Source of the DNA: Choristoneura fumiferana
Taxonomy: Eukaryota; Arthropoda; Insecta; Lepidoptera; Tortricidae
DNA length: 64,000 bases
Assembly (NCBI RefSeq): GCF_025370935.1
Contig: NC_133481.1
Coordinates: 17,574,365 to 17,638,364, forward strand
Direction: 5' to 3'
Shown in pieces: positions 32,605-44,800 of the stretch. The stretch's first letter is position 1, and each line of letters begins with the position of its first letter. The notes beneath the pieces are model-generated. The model had not been told where the DNA came from. It saw only the letters and a program-made list of their open reading frames with translations, and ran no database searches. Both the position numbers and the translations under genes were made by a program.

Positions 32605-33393
32605 AGGGTCTACGCTGCACGGTGCTACGCTAGCGACGCACGCGTCGCACGCGTCCAGTGAACGCTGCTGGCTGCAGGCACAAAATACAGATACTTACCT
32701 AGTTCAGAAGTCAATCTCCTGTATGTACTTCACTTTTCATACCTACGCTCGGCGGTCGCTCTATGGTTGTCAACTATGGCTTATGCACCAAAAAACTATC
32801 GTGGTAGTGGCACTCTTATCTAGTTGTTTGATTTATTGTTGAGAATGAAACGGGAAGAATGGAAATATAAATTAATAACTTAAATATTAAAATTTTAAGT
32901 TTAATGTCATTGTTATTTATAAATTTGTCACAGAAAATATCTTGCGACGATTTCGTTATTGGCGAAATTCACGATTATTTAATTTAAACATCCGTCCACT
33001 GAACAGTTATAATAAAAATTTTTTTCTTGCTCCATTATTGGACAAAAAAGTTCACAGACGCGTGTCTCAAGCGGATGGCACTCGCGCTCGTACTGGTCCC
33101 AACCGGTCCGAGATACCGTGTCCAGTCCATGAGCAGTGTCTATGTGTGCGTTGCTCGAGCGCACTTGTATGGAGATTGACTTCTGAACTATCTGTGTTTT
33201 GTGCTGCAGGGCGACTAAAAACTCAAAGTTCGTGTCGTGCGGTCCCTCTGACACTTATACTATTTAATACGAGAGCGAGAGGGACGGTACGATACGAACT
33301 TCGAGTTTCGAGTTTCGCAGTAGCCCTGCTGCTCATACTATTTTTCATTAAGCGTCCACCGCTCCGTGCACACCGCGTCGCTAGCGTAGACCC
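32605..33393. mobile_element. Inverted-repeat element, about 790 bp
   Basis: The left end AGGGTCTACGC..GCTAGCGACGC and CAGATACTTACCTAGTTCAG with AAGTCAATCTCC are inverted at the right end (GGAGATTGACTTCTGAACTA; GCGTCGCTAGCGTAGACCCT). The right arm is split by a second MITE at 33206-33329. Confidence 0.65.
33206..33329. mobile_element. Nested MITE (GCAGGGC-ACTA ends)
   Basis: Ends GCAGGGCGACTA and TAGCCCTGC; arms carry AAGTTCGTGTCGTGCGGTCC and CGAACTTCGAGTTTCG. A related copy is at 37388-37523 and a diverged one at about 23890-23985. Confidence 0.75.
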
Positions 33394-33588
33394 TTACATG
33401 CCCTTACTTAGGTAGGTCAATATTTAAATTGTACAGCTTTTTGGGGCTCCGTACAAGGAATCCTTATAGCTTAATTGGCCACGTCCGTCCGACCACGGTT
33501 TAGTTAAGAGACTTGCAAGAGCCACAGTATATAAGCTAAATAACTTATACTCGTATATATACTGTGCTAGAGCTAAGTTTCATCATCA

Positions 33589-33822
33589 TCAGGCAGAAGA
33601 CGTCCACTGCTGGACAAAGGCCTCCCCCTTAGAACGCCACAATGAACGACAACTCGCCACTTGCATCCACCGGTTTCCCGCAACTCTCACGATGTCGTCA
33701 GTCCACCTGGTGGGAGGCCTGCCAACGCTTCGTCTTCCGGTTCGTGGTCGCCACTCGAGGACTTTTCGCCCCCAACGGTTATCTGTTCTTCGAGCGATGC
33801 GGCCCGCCCATTGCCACTTCAA
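33589..33822 (-). pseudogene. Non-LTR retrotransposon RT C-terminal fragment
   Basis: An open frame of about 77 residues beginning MKWQWAGRIARRTDNRWGRK with GRPPTRWTDDIVRVAG and EAFVQQWTS at the end. This is the characteristic tail of lepidopteran LINE endonuclease/reverse transcriptases. Only the tail survives, a typical 5'-truncated insertion. Confidence 0.75.
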
Positions 33823-34222
33823 CTTGCATTATTTTTCAAGCTATGTCGGTGACTTTAGTTCTTCGACTAATTTCCGTATTCCGGATTCTATCGCGCATAG
33901 AAACTCCAAGCATATTATCTCTCGCCTGATCGTTGCGTAACTCAAAGCTTCTCTAAAGAAGAGTCCAACAGTCAAGAACCACGTCTCAGAGCCATGGTCA
34001 TCAACTCAATCACTGACAACACACTGATCGAAGAATCTAGTCTTCAGGCACTGCGCAATATGCTAGAGCTAAATAGAAAGCTGTAATTTTGCATATTTAA
34101 CCACGCCGATTGCAGTAATAGTTATTTATGTGGCTGGTGCATAATGAGAGGCATTAAAGTACGAGTGTGGTATGATCACACGAGTGTTTTAATGCCTAAT
34201 TATGTATAGCCGCATACATAAC

Positions 34223-34589
34223 TTTATCTACATGCATATCATAAGTTTTCTATAATATGTTCAGATATGGCCTGTATTTTTAAGTTAGTGTTACTGATAA
34301 CTAGTTTGAAGTACCTACCAAAGCTTAAATAAAACAGATAATAAAAAACTAAAGTTTTATTTATAATAATAATTATTATCTACATGCATGTCATAAGTTT
34401 TCTACAATATGTACAGATATGCATTGTTAAAAAAAGTATTACCGATACTTTAATGTAAACATTAAGATGGACTGTACTTTAATGTGAACATTAAGATGCA
34501 CCCCCAGATACCAGATTTCTTAATAAAGGCCATTTGATAGTCGTTTCTGAACATATAATAGGGAAGTTATGATATGCATGTAGATAAAA
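34223..34589. mobile_element. MITE, about 370 bp
   Basis: TTTATCTACATGCATATCAT with AAGTTTTCTATAATATGTTC at the left and its inverse at the right (GAACATATAATAGGGAAGTT...TAGATAAA). A third, direct copy of the arm at about 34377-34420 suggests nesting. Confidence 0.6.
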
Positions 34590-35150
34590 TAACATTTTGA
34601 AATAGTATTTTATGCAACTGTATCGTAATAAGGGTCCTTAAAACACGAGTGTGGGTTTATGAAACGAGCCGTACGTGCTGCTGCACGGCGGCGCGCGCCA
34701 GTGCTGTAATGATGTATGAAATAACCATTACGATACAGTCGTGTTCATAATAGAATCCAATGTCGTAATGCTGGTTAACCTATGGCTTTTGAACGCATAA
34801 TTGAGGATTTACTATATGGTGTAGATAAAATATTATTATACCTATCTACTAGCGAACCCGGCAGACGTTGTTCTGCCCGGAAAAGTTACTACAATATGTA
34901 CCTATGTATGTAACCTCTTTATTGTACAAAATAAGTAATAAACACAATTGACAGACATTCAGATATATGTACAAAAGGCGAACTTATCCCTTTAAGGGAT
35001 CTCTACCAGTATAACTTTGAGTGGATGAGAGGAGCATTCAGTTAGGGACAGACAAAAAGTGTTGACCAACTATAGTCCATTCAGGATAACATTGGACTCT
35101 AGAAGGTCACAGAAGAAGGGGTTCTAAACATTTTTGTGAAGTCGTAATAA

Positions 35151-35177
35151 TGATGATGATGATGATGATGATGTTGA
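35151..35177 (+). repeat. (GATGAT)n simple repeat
   Basis: About 27 bases of GAT repeats, typical of the 3' tails of LINE/SINE copies here. Confidence 0.8.
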
Positions 35178-37387
35178 TGAATAAAAGAAGTAATAATTTA
35201 CTCCGACCAAGGCATATCGTTCTTTTCATTGTTATTATAATTATTAATTTATTTTATTACCGTTTATAAGGAAAACAGTTGTGCAACAGAGAATGTTAAA
35301 TAAGTATTCAATTGTCTGCAAATTTTAATATTAATTACAATAGGTTTTGTTCCTTTTAAAATTACTAGAGTTTACCCGCGGCTTCGCACGCGTAAACTAT
35401 TCGATCTGGTAGTTACAATTGAAATTCCGGGATTTTACAAAATTTCTGTGGGAAATCCCAAAATGTATATCTTAATCTGTATTGAGGTGTTGTGTTAAGA
35501 ACAACTATCCCGTGGGAAATATTGGAATAAAAGTAGCCTATGTGTTATTTCAGACATCCAGCTATCTACATACCAAATTTCATGACTCTAAGCACAGCGG
35601 TTGTTATTTCTTAGATTTTATCCCTATCCCGTGGGAATATGGGGATAAAAGTTAGCTTATGTGTTATTCCAAATGTCCAGCTGTCTACGTACCTAATTTC
35701 ATCTAAAACGGTCGGTAAAAAGTAAACTCGCATTTTAATTATATATTATAATAAGTAGGATAGTCAGTCACCTGCTTATAGATCTAGTGAATAATGTTTC
35801 TTCATCGTATACCTAAATACGAACTTTTCCAACAAAATACATTATTCATTACTTGTGTACAAAAACAGTGATACTTAATAAAAATCACAAAAGGTTTACG
35901 AACACTGTTTCTTATGCATATCTACAAATCTGCAACTGGAGTGCCGAAAACGCCGATGGGCGTCTAATTTAGCTTTCCCTGGATGCCGCTGACGCCGATG
36001 GGCGTCTGTTCTGCAGAAGCATCGGCATCGCAGCAAAGTAGTAATCTGGCGCGCGGCAATGAATGGGGTAAAGAGCTTTACAGACTGCAATGCAGGATAA
36101 TGAATAGATTTCTTTTTCCCTGAATGGCAACACTGGCATAGATAATATATCGCTCGTTTTTGGCTCGAAATTCGAACTTGTGATTTTATATACACAATGT
36201 AGGTACACACCCTATATCATATTTTCTCAAGTTTTTCGCGATTCCCAAGGTCAAAGAATCTAATTGCTTTAAAATTCCAGAGATATAATGCGTTGTTTGG
36301 GAGACACGTGTCAAAATGGTGGTGTTTTCCCGTTCTGGCGGTTCACTTTTATATTATAGATATTATAGACTAGATTTTGACCTCGGCTTTGCCCGCGTGG
36401 AACTCGGTTATCGCGCGCTGTTCCCTCGAGAACTGTATTTTTCCGGGATAAATAGTAGCCTATGTCACTCTCTGGCCCATAGACCATAGTATCTCATCTC
36501 TTATAAGTCTGTGCCCATAAACTATCTCTATACCAAAAATCACGGCGACAGAGCGACGGTCTGTTCCGACGTGAAAGACGGACATAACATACAAACAAAC
36601 ACACACTTTCGCATTTATAATAAGTATTATGGATTTTATTTTGTATTCAGAAAATTTCCGTTTTGCGTCATAGCAAAAAAGTACCTAACTAATGAAAGTT
36701 AAATACGCAAAAGTATTTTACTTCTTATTTAACCATCTGCGTCAATATGTGATGAAAAACAATTCATCTCTAATTATGTACTTGGCTGCTTTATCGGAAT
36801 TTAATTATCTTGCTTAATAAAACAATACGAAGCACATGTATCTGTTTTACAGTACCTACAGTCCAGGGCTTAAATATCTATACAGCCACAGCATCAAATA
36901 TTATGTATAGGTTAGGTACATCAACCTTACATTAAGTGGTGTAATATAAAGATGTATGCATATTTTTGCCGCCTTGGAAACGTACACATTTATGCCCTTG
37001 ACTTGACTGTAAGTACCTACAATTTGTAACTCATACAATGTCTCTTGATCTTTTTACATAATGTACGAACATCATCATCATCATCATGTCAGCCGAAAGA
37101 CGTCCACTGCTGGACATAGGCCCCCCAATGCTTTCCACTCAGACCTTTGACTTTTGACTTTGATTTTGACTTTGACCGTTATTATTCTTACAAGATAGGC
37201 TAAATTCGATAGTAAGTAAGTAACATTTCATTACACGCGTGGTAAATTGTTTACAATCGTAATATTTTGAAAATTAGGTAGAATTGAAGCCAAGGATGGT
37301 AGATAGGTCGAACGGAGGCGAAATAGATAGATCTACCAAAAAGTTAGTAGATGTGACAACACTGACCGCGGCAATGCAATGATCACT

Positions 37388-37523
37388 GCTGGGCTACTAT
37401 GAAACTCGAAATTCGAAGTTCGTGTCGTGCGATCCCTCTCGCTCTCGTATTAGGTAAATAGTGTAAGTGTGAAAGGGACTGCACGACACGAACTTCGAGT
37501 TTCGTGCTTCGTAGTAGCCCTGC
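37388..37523. mobile_element. Second copy of the GCAGGGC-ACTA MITE
   Basis: GGGCTACTATGAAACTCGAA at the left, TTCGTAGTAGCCCTGC at the right; the arms share AAGTTCGTGTCGTGC and its inverse. Confidence 0.75.
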
Positions 37524-37738
37524 AGCAAAAAAAATGGATTGGCAACACATTCCACAGGTTAAAAAAAAAAGATCACCAAGACACAAGAGGCGCACACAAG
37601 CGTGCAAACATTCCTCATACATTGAACAAAATAATATGAAAATGGATGAAAAGACGAGATACTTAACATGGATTTTGTTTTTAAAACATTGGTAGGTCTT
37701 AGTACCTATGTAGGTACTACTGTAGTACAGTCACCAGC

Positions 37739-37858
37739 ACCAATATCTGACAGAACAAGCGTGCATAAATATCTGATACGACTCTATTTCTAGCGCCGGA
37801 AGGACGTATCAGATATTTTTGCACGCTCCGCTGTGGCCGATATTAATGCTGGTGACTT
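37739..37858. mobile_element. CAGTCACCAGCA fold-back MITE
   Basis: Left AGTCACCAGCACCAATATCTG and right CAGATATTTTTGCACGCTCC..AATGCTGGTGACT. Two further copies lie end to end at 51442-51547 and 51548-51660. Confidence 0.75.
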
Positions 37859-37865
37859 TTTTTTC

Positions 37866-38156
37866 TTTTTTTTTATTCGACTGGATGGCAAACGAGCAAG
37901 TGGGTCTCCTGATGATAAGAGATCACCACCGCCCATAGACACCTGCAACACCAGGGGGATTGCAGATGCGTTGCCAACCTAGAGGCCTAAGATGGGATAC
38001 CTCAAGTGCCAGTAATTTCACCGGCTGTCTTACTCTCCATGCCGAAACACAACAGTGCAAGCACTGCTGTTTCACGGCAAGATTAGCGAGCAAGATGGTG
38101 GTAGCAATCCGGGCGGACCTTGCACAAGGTCCTACCACCTGCAAAACCCTGCAAAA
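37866..38156 (+). repeat. GCAAACGAGCAAGTGGG interspersed element
   Basis: Near-identical to 30105-30392; it follows the MITE directly after a short T-rich junction. Confidence 0.75.
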
Positions 38157-38406
38157 GTGAAGATTTCCGGAAATAATCGCTCCCAAAGTAGCAAAAATTG
38201 TGTCCCCCCCCCCTCTATCTTTAAACCGTTTGTCCAAAAATATGCAAAAAATATGGAAAGGTAACGCTTAATAAATACTTTCAACGAAAATTGGTTTCAA
38301 CATGATCGGATATACCGTTTTTGAGTTATTGCCGAAAAACAGCGCTTCTCAACAAAAGGACGTAAGTGCCGTGAAGATACGCTCTTTTTCTGGTAATAGA
38401 TTTTAA

Positions 38407-38526
38407 GCCGCAGGTTTACGGTGGATGCAGGCCGCTGCCAACCGAAGCAACTGGAGGTCTGTGGGGGAGGCCTATGTCCAACAGTGGACGTCCTACGGCT
38501 GAGATGATGATGATGATGATGATGAG
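38407..38526 (+). repeat. LINE 3' tail fragment
   Basis: GCAGGTTTACGGTGGATGCA, CCGCTGCCAACCGAAGCAAC, GGAGGCCTATGTCCAACAGT and (GATGAT)n. Lies about 270 bp upstream of the TBC1D15 start. Confidence 0.7.
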
Positions 38527-38798
38527 ATTTTAAGACTGTAGTAAGTACATAATATTACTTGATTTTTTTCGTAATGTTTTATGCTGGCTAACATGACTAA
38601 AACTGACATTTCAGTTTGACACTATCGTCGCATTAGCCGCATCTATGGTTCAATCATGAACGACGAAGAAAACTGTCATGTTTACCTTTTTGTTGACAAA
38701 TTTCCTATAAGATTATGGTGTGATCCCTGTATTGTTTCTCTCAATATTAATGTCAGTGATTAGGTTTAAGTATTGCCTTGTGTGAAACACGTAAAACG

Positions 38799-38840
38799 AT
38801 GTCTTCGAGTTCCGCGGAAGATATCCCTGACCAGTGTACG
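38799..38840 (+). CDS. TBC1D15: TBC1D15 putative first coding exon (14 aa)
   Basis: ATG in GTAAAACGATG, 14 codons ending in ACG, then donor GTAAGC. It ends in phase 0, as required by exon 2 (GAC CTG TTC). Chosen because no in-frame ATG with an open frame lies just before exon 2. Two ATG-free stretches and an AT-rich leader precede it. No TATA box is evident. Confidence 0.55.
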
Positions 38841-41800
38841 GTAAGCGTATTTTTATCCAAGACATTAGAAGGCCGTGCATATTCTTTGTTTTTGTGTTTA
38901 TGAGTACGACCTTGGGTTAAATCGTAGCTCTAAGTTAATTGTTTGTTTCAAAAAACAAACAATCCTAAGTGAAGACTACTTATTGCGTCATGTTTAGATT
39001 CAAGGATGAACCTCACCAGAAATAACGCCCATTCAAATTGGATTTCTAATGGTAGATAAAAACGCAATTGTTAGATTATTTTGAACCACGTCATAGTTAT
39101 GCAAGTACAAGGGAGTTCTAAGTGGTGTCCCTGACGCTTAATCTAAAAGCATGCTTGTTGTTATTAACGAAAATAATAGGGTATTTGTTAAATATTTTTT
39201 TTATAAATCCAAAAGGATACTAGGTAATTTATATTTCAGATAACAAAAAACAAGCTCAATAATTTTCAGAACAAAATAATGAAAACAATATCCAAAAAAC
39301 TAAAATTTTAATGAAAAGTAACTGCAATTAGACTTTTTTAGTATATTACTTTAGTATCAACACCAATACTTGAACCAAACATGATACTGGCCGCAGAACA
39401 TTAACATATGTCATTAAAAGAAAAATTAAAGTTGATTTCAAAATTAACTACAGTCAATATTTGTTTCTATGTGAGGGTAGTTTATCAGTGTCACCTTTAA
39501 CCCCTTGTATGCTTAGACGCATATCCGTGCTAGTTCATGAACTGCGTAAGCACTGATACGTTCCAAATTGACTATGCTGAAATTACAATTTTAGAAAGAA
39601 AAATCAAAATACTAAGTTGGTAACCTGTACTAACGGAAAGTTGCAGCACCGAGGTGTCAAATTCTGAAACGGCTCCCGCATATGAGGGCTTAACTAAAAA
39701 AGGGACTGAATTCTAGGCTCATCTGTTTTAATAAGCACAAATTCTGCTGATTTAAAAAAAAGTAAAAGTAGTAGTAGTGTTTTTTCTCTGTGTATCTGTT
39801 TTCTGTATCGCTTCCTATTTCTGGTGTACAATAAAGAGCCTTTGTATTGTATTGTACAAAAAGATACCCTAAGATTTGACATGGATCCATGTCTTCAGCG
39901 TATGAGGGGATAATCTTTGTGTGGGACTTGAATATGATATAAAGTTTTTGGTTTAGCAGACCAGGGCTATTCTTGTTTAGGTTAAGAGGACCGTAATAAT
40001 TAAAAAAAGCCGTGGTGGCCTAGTGGTTTCACCCATCGCCTCTCAAGCAGAGGGTCGTGGGTTCAAACCCCGGCTCGCACCTCTGAGTTTTTCGAAATTC
40101 ATGTGCGGAGTTACATTTGAAATTTACCACGAGCTTTGCGGTGAAGGAAAACATCGTGAGGAAACCTGCACAAAACCTGCGAAGCAATTCAATGGTGTGT
40201 GTGAAGTTCCCAATCCGCACTGGGCCCGCGTGGGAACTATGGCCCAAGCCCTCTCATTCTGAGGGGAGGCCTGTGCCCTGCAGTGGGACGTACATAGGCT
40301 GGGATGATGATGATGAATAATTAAAGTCTCTATGAGCTACCCTTTGTTGTATTTCGGTTTCTTTAAAAAAAAGAATTAAGATGATAGATAAAACACGTAG
40401 ATGTATTTATTAACAGGCTATGTCCAACAGTGGACGTCCTATTGCTGATGATAGGATGATTATGATTATTTATTACCATCTAATAACCTAACCAACAAAA
40501 AGTTGGAAAACCATTGTTACTTCAGAGTTCATTATCACAAAAACGGCTGAAACGATTTTGATTAAAGATGTCTAAGAACTAGGGATGGGCTGAATATTCG
40601 GCTAAATCACTGAATGTTTGGCTGTGTTGTACTTGAACTTTTTACTGTATTGAGCCATGTATGAGTTGTTTTAAATGTGTTATTTTTATGAGGTACAGTG
40701 AGGCTTCATGTTTGTGTTGACATGGTAGCATTGTTTCGGTAATAACAGCAGATAAAAAGAGGGTTATTAATTTAAAAACAAATATAAGTAGTGTGTAGCT
40801 GTTTTGATATTAAGCTACAGTGATCTTTATAATAAAATAATAAGTTAATATAATTAATCAGGTCTTTATTATGAGAAATTAAGCAAGTTTTTTGTTTTAA
40901 TCAAGAGTTGCATGATCAAAAGTTGCATGGTTATTACAGAATACAAATGCTTTATTAAATTATTGTGGCCTTGATCAGAACAAGAGAACAATGACCTGTA
41001 ATTTATTGATATCCTCACTCATCAGCTATTCTATTACTGATAAATTTTATCTCTTTTGATGTGTTTATATTTTCTGTAAATAAGTGTTGTAGGTACAACA
41101 ATTATTGTAAGCAACTACATTACACATTTAAAAAAAAATTGTACACCATGGTTCCTACCACCACCGCCATCGGTAGATAAGCATAATGTACAAAATTTAT
41201 AAATTTTACCAATTTTACAAGGTTTTATTGAACTTGCGCTGTTTGTTGTTGCTGTTGGGTGAAATTTTGCGAGTTAGTTTTGACCCACTCCTTATGGTCG
41301 GATTGACTTGGAATTCGGTATACAATGTCAGTAGGATGACAATGCAAGTACAATTAACACAAAGTACTATCAGTAAAAATCCTTTTTTTTTTTACGTAAT
41401 CTTATTTTTTCCTCTTTTTTTTCGACTAGTTTAAACATGTAATTAACAACTGAGCTCCTACAATAAATATTTACATGACTAATATAAAAAACAATTACAA
41501 AATTAAAACTAAACTAAACTTACAAAGTAAAAAAATGTCCTGATTTTCTGCCACAGGCATTGACCCCAAGACACTGGCCGCGTTACCTCTCTGAACTATT
41601 ATTCCTAATCTTTGCGAGCGGTAAGTGCGAGCCCTGGGGTCAAAACCAGACGAGAGTAGGTCTTTAATAAAAAGGTTGGTGTCTTGTCTTCTGACTCCAT
41701 ACTCTTATACTATACAGTACTATAAATGAAAATTATGATTTACATTAAATTGTTGCCATGTCAAGCGTTTTATGTTAAAAATGCGACAGTTACTTAGATT

Positions 41801-44800
41801 TTCTTAATTACTTAAACAATTTTTTTTTTTTTTAATTAGTGTATTTAAATAAAAAATTTGAGGTGTCCCGAAGTTTTAAGATTCTTTATCATTACTCATA
41901 AAGGGTGCCTATAAAATATAGGCTAACAAGTAAATGTTTTTTTTTTCAGTGCTATTCCATTTTTAATGTGCAAGATAAATCAAAATTGAATTATCATTCA
42001 TAGAACTTTTATAGGCTTCCATTATAATTTATTTCGCATATTTTGAGTGTGGCCTCTAGAGCTCTTATTTATTCTTAATTTTGATAGTGGCAACTCTGAA
42101 GTAAGCTTGACTACTGTACATTGTGTCACTTACTAGTCTGTGTTACTCAAAGGAAAGGACCATGAGCAAATGTGTATGTGTATTTATTTATTTGTATAAT
42201 TAGAAACCAGATGTGCTTGCTATGCTATTCATGTTATATATTCTAGACCAGGGTTTCTCAAACTTATGGCTCCACGTACCCCTGTTAAAGTTTCTAGACG
42301 ATAGCGAACCCCTACCCCCCCCCCTTGACTGTTGGAGAAACTAAAAATAAAAAATACGAAAAGACTCCAAAAACCAACCTTCATCATCTTATCTTGCTAG
42401 TCTTGCAGCCTGGTGGTTTTTGGAGTCACGTAAACCTTGTCGCGAACCCCCTACCGTCGAATAGCGAACCCCTAGGGGTTCGCGTACCCCACTTTGAGTA
42501 ACCCTGTTCTAGACGACCAGATGGCCTAGTGGTTAGAGAACCTGACTATAAAGCTTGAGGTCCCGGGTTGATTTCCGTGTCGGGGCAGATATTTGTATGA
42601 AAAAATATGAATGTTTTTCTTCGGGTCTTGGGTGTTTAATATGTATTTAAGTATATATCTATCTATATAATTATATTTATCCATTGCTTAGTACCATAAC
42701 ACAAGCTTTGCTAAGCTTACTTTGGGACTAGGTCAATTGGTGTGAATTGTCCCGTGATATTTATTTATTTATTTATATTCGTGAGTAAAGAACCAATTAA
42801 ATGAACACTAAGGGCCTGTTCCACCACTTGTCGACTAACTTTAAGTGACAGACGTCAGTGATGCCGTCCCTGTTTGTTTTGTCCGAATAAACAAAGACGG
42901 CATTACTTTTATCTGACACTGAAAGTTAGTCGACAAGTGGTGAAACAGGCCCTAAGAATAGTGGCCAAATGTAGTTCTTAAAGCAAAAGTTGTTCATTCA
43001 ATAAAGAATTTTAAGAATGTTGAAGTATTATCCAAAATAACAAATCTGGTGACCAATATGTAGGTTGTAAGTATACAACATTTGTAAAAAAGCATACATT
43101 TGAAAATAAAAAATGATAATGAAAAATTTAACCAACTACAAAAAACCATGAATGACGGAGTTCTGAGCTGATAAACATAAAAAAATACAACTGAATTGAC
43201 CTCTTCCTTTTTTTTGAAGTTGGTTGATGATGATGATGATTGTATTTCCACAGGACCTGTTCACTCAAGATGGGGTGCTTGTCAAGACCTGCATTGGCCG
43301 GCCCATTGCCGACCTAAACTCCCACGGGATGCTGTGTATCATGCTCAACCCCCGAGGCAACAAGGTGATTGAGTGGAGGCCTAACGATCTAATAACCATC
43401 GACTCTGACACCCAGGACCAAGAATGGGCTGTGGTCAATACTATTGGTAAGATTTCTTTTATACGAGGACCGGATAGCCTAGTGGTTAGAGATCCTGACT
43501 GTGAAGCTTGAGGTCCCGTGTTCTATCACCTCGTGGTAAATTTCAAATTCCGCACATGAATTTCGAAAAACTCAGAGGTGCGAGCCGGGGTTTGAACCCA
43601 CGACCCTCTGCTTGAGAGGCGATAGGTCAAACCACTAGGCCACCACGGCTATTACGTTACGGTGTTTGCGTTATCTAGTGTAATCTATATCTGTGCTTCC
43701 AGCCTAGATACCAAATTTCATCAAAATCCAGCTGTTTTAGTTTTAGCGTGAAAGAGTAAAAACATACGCACAAAAGACACACACACACAAACAAACATTT
43801 GCATTTCTTATATTAGTAGGATAATAGTAGTATCTCGCCCGCAGGCCGCCGACAGCGCACTCTAAGCGGCAACCTGACTTCCGACTACCAAACCGCCCGC
43901 GCCCGCATCATAAGAATACCCCTGACGAGCTAAAATCCTTCAGAGTGAACCGCACCAACCAACAGTGCAATTCTCAACGAAACAGGGCGTCTGGCAGACC
44001 ACATTCCATTCTTTACACGGAAACGCCGAAGTATTTCGTGTCCAACTTGAAGGATTATATGTGAAAAACAGCGAAAGTCAGGCAATGACAGGAACACCTA
44101 TATAGTTGTGGAACTACAGACGAGTCCCAAGTTTTAAATAAGAGTTTTGCCGAACTGGATATTTTTACGGAGAACACGACAGATGTTGTGTGGAATTATG
44201 TGTCCAATTTTAAACAGAGGCCTTATGAGACTACTATGACTGCTTTTTCGAAGCTCACGGATATTGGTAAGTGATTAAACGTTTTATGAGATTTAAAAGT
44301 TAGTACCCTATATACATAACTCTATAATAAGCGTTTTCCCAGAGATAAGACCAAGCTAGATCGATTTGTAATCCCCGAAAACACCCCACATGCCAAATTT
44401 CATCGANNNNNNNNNNNNNNNNNNNNNNNNNNNNNNNNNNNNNNNNNNNNNNNNNNNNNNNNNNNNNNNNNNNNNNNNNNNNNNNNNNNNNNNNNNNNNN
44501 NNNNNNCTGAATATTCGGCTAAATCACTGAATGTTTGGCTGTGTTGTACTTGAACTTTTTACTGTATTGAGCCATGTATGAGTTGTTTTAAATGTGTTAT
44601 TTTTATGAGGTACAGTGAGGCTTCATGTTTGTGTTGACATGGTAGCATTGTTTCGGTAATAACAGCAGATAAAAAAGAGGGTTATTAATTAAAAACAAAA
44701 TATAAGTAGTGTGTAGCTGTTTTGATATTAAGCTACAGTGATCTTTATAATAAAATAATAAGTTAATATAATTAATTAGGTCTTTATTGTGAGAAATTAA

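Larger units (their letters stand above)
24896..38798. other. Gene-free interval between the GMC array and TBC1D15
   Basis: No ORF here resembles a known protein except LINE remnants. Longer frames (28044-28472 minus; 32942-33415 plus; 35896-36210 minus) are low-complexity or overlap repeats. Repeats are listed separately. Stretches such as 25180-26380, 27490-27980, 30400-31000 and 38530-38640 show nothing I can identify. Confidence 0.55.
40590..44406 (+). repeat. Copy A of a duplicated segment (probable false duplication)
   Basis: Begins CTGAATATTCGGCT and ends CCAAATTTCATCGA directly at the N gap. It matches 44507-48062 along its whole length, including introns, SINEs and TBC1D15 exons 2-3. 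It differs by a 258-bp MITE insertion, several small indels and scattered substitutions. Confidence 0.9.

Noticed and set aside
32942..33415. 157-codon plus-strand frame
   Set aside because: It runs through the right arm of the 32605-33393 inverted repeat and the nested MITE; an open frame by chance in GC-rich palindromes.
35896..36210. 104-codon minus-strand frame with two CGCCGATGGGCGTCT repeats
   Set aside because: Low-quality protein sequence with no recognised motif and an overlapping frame of equal length; likely repeat DNA.
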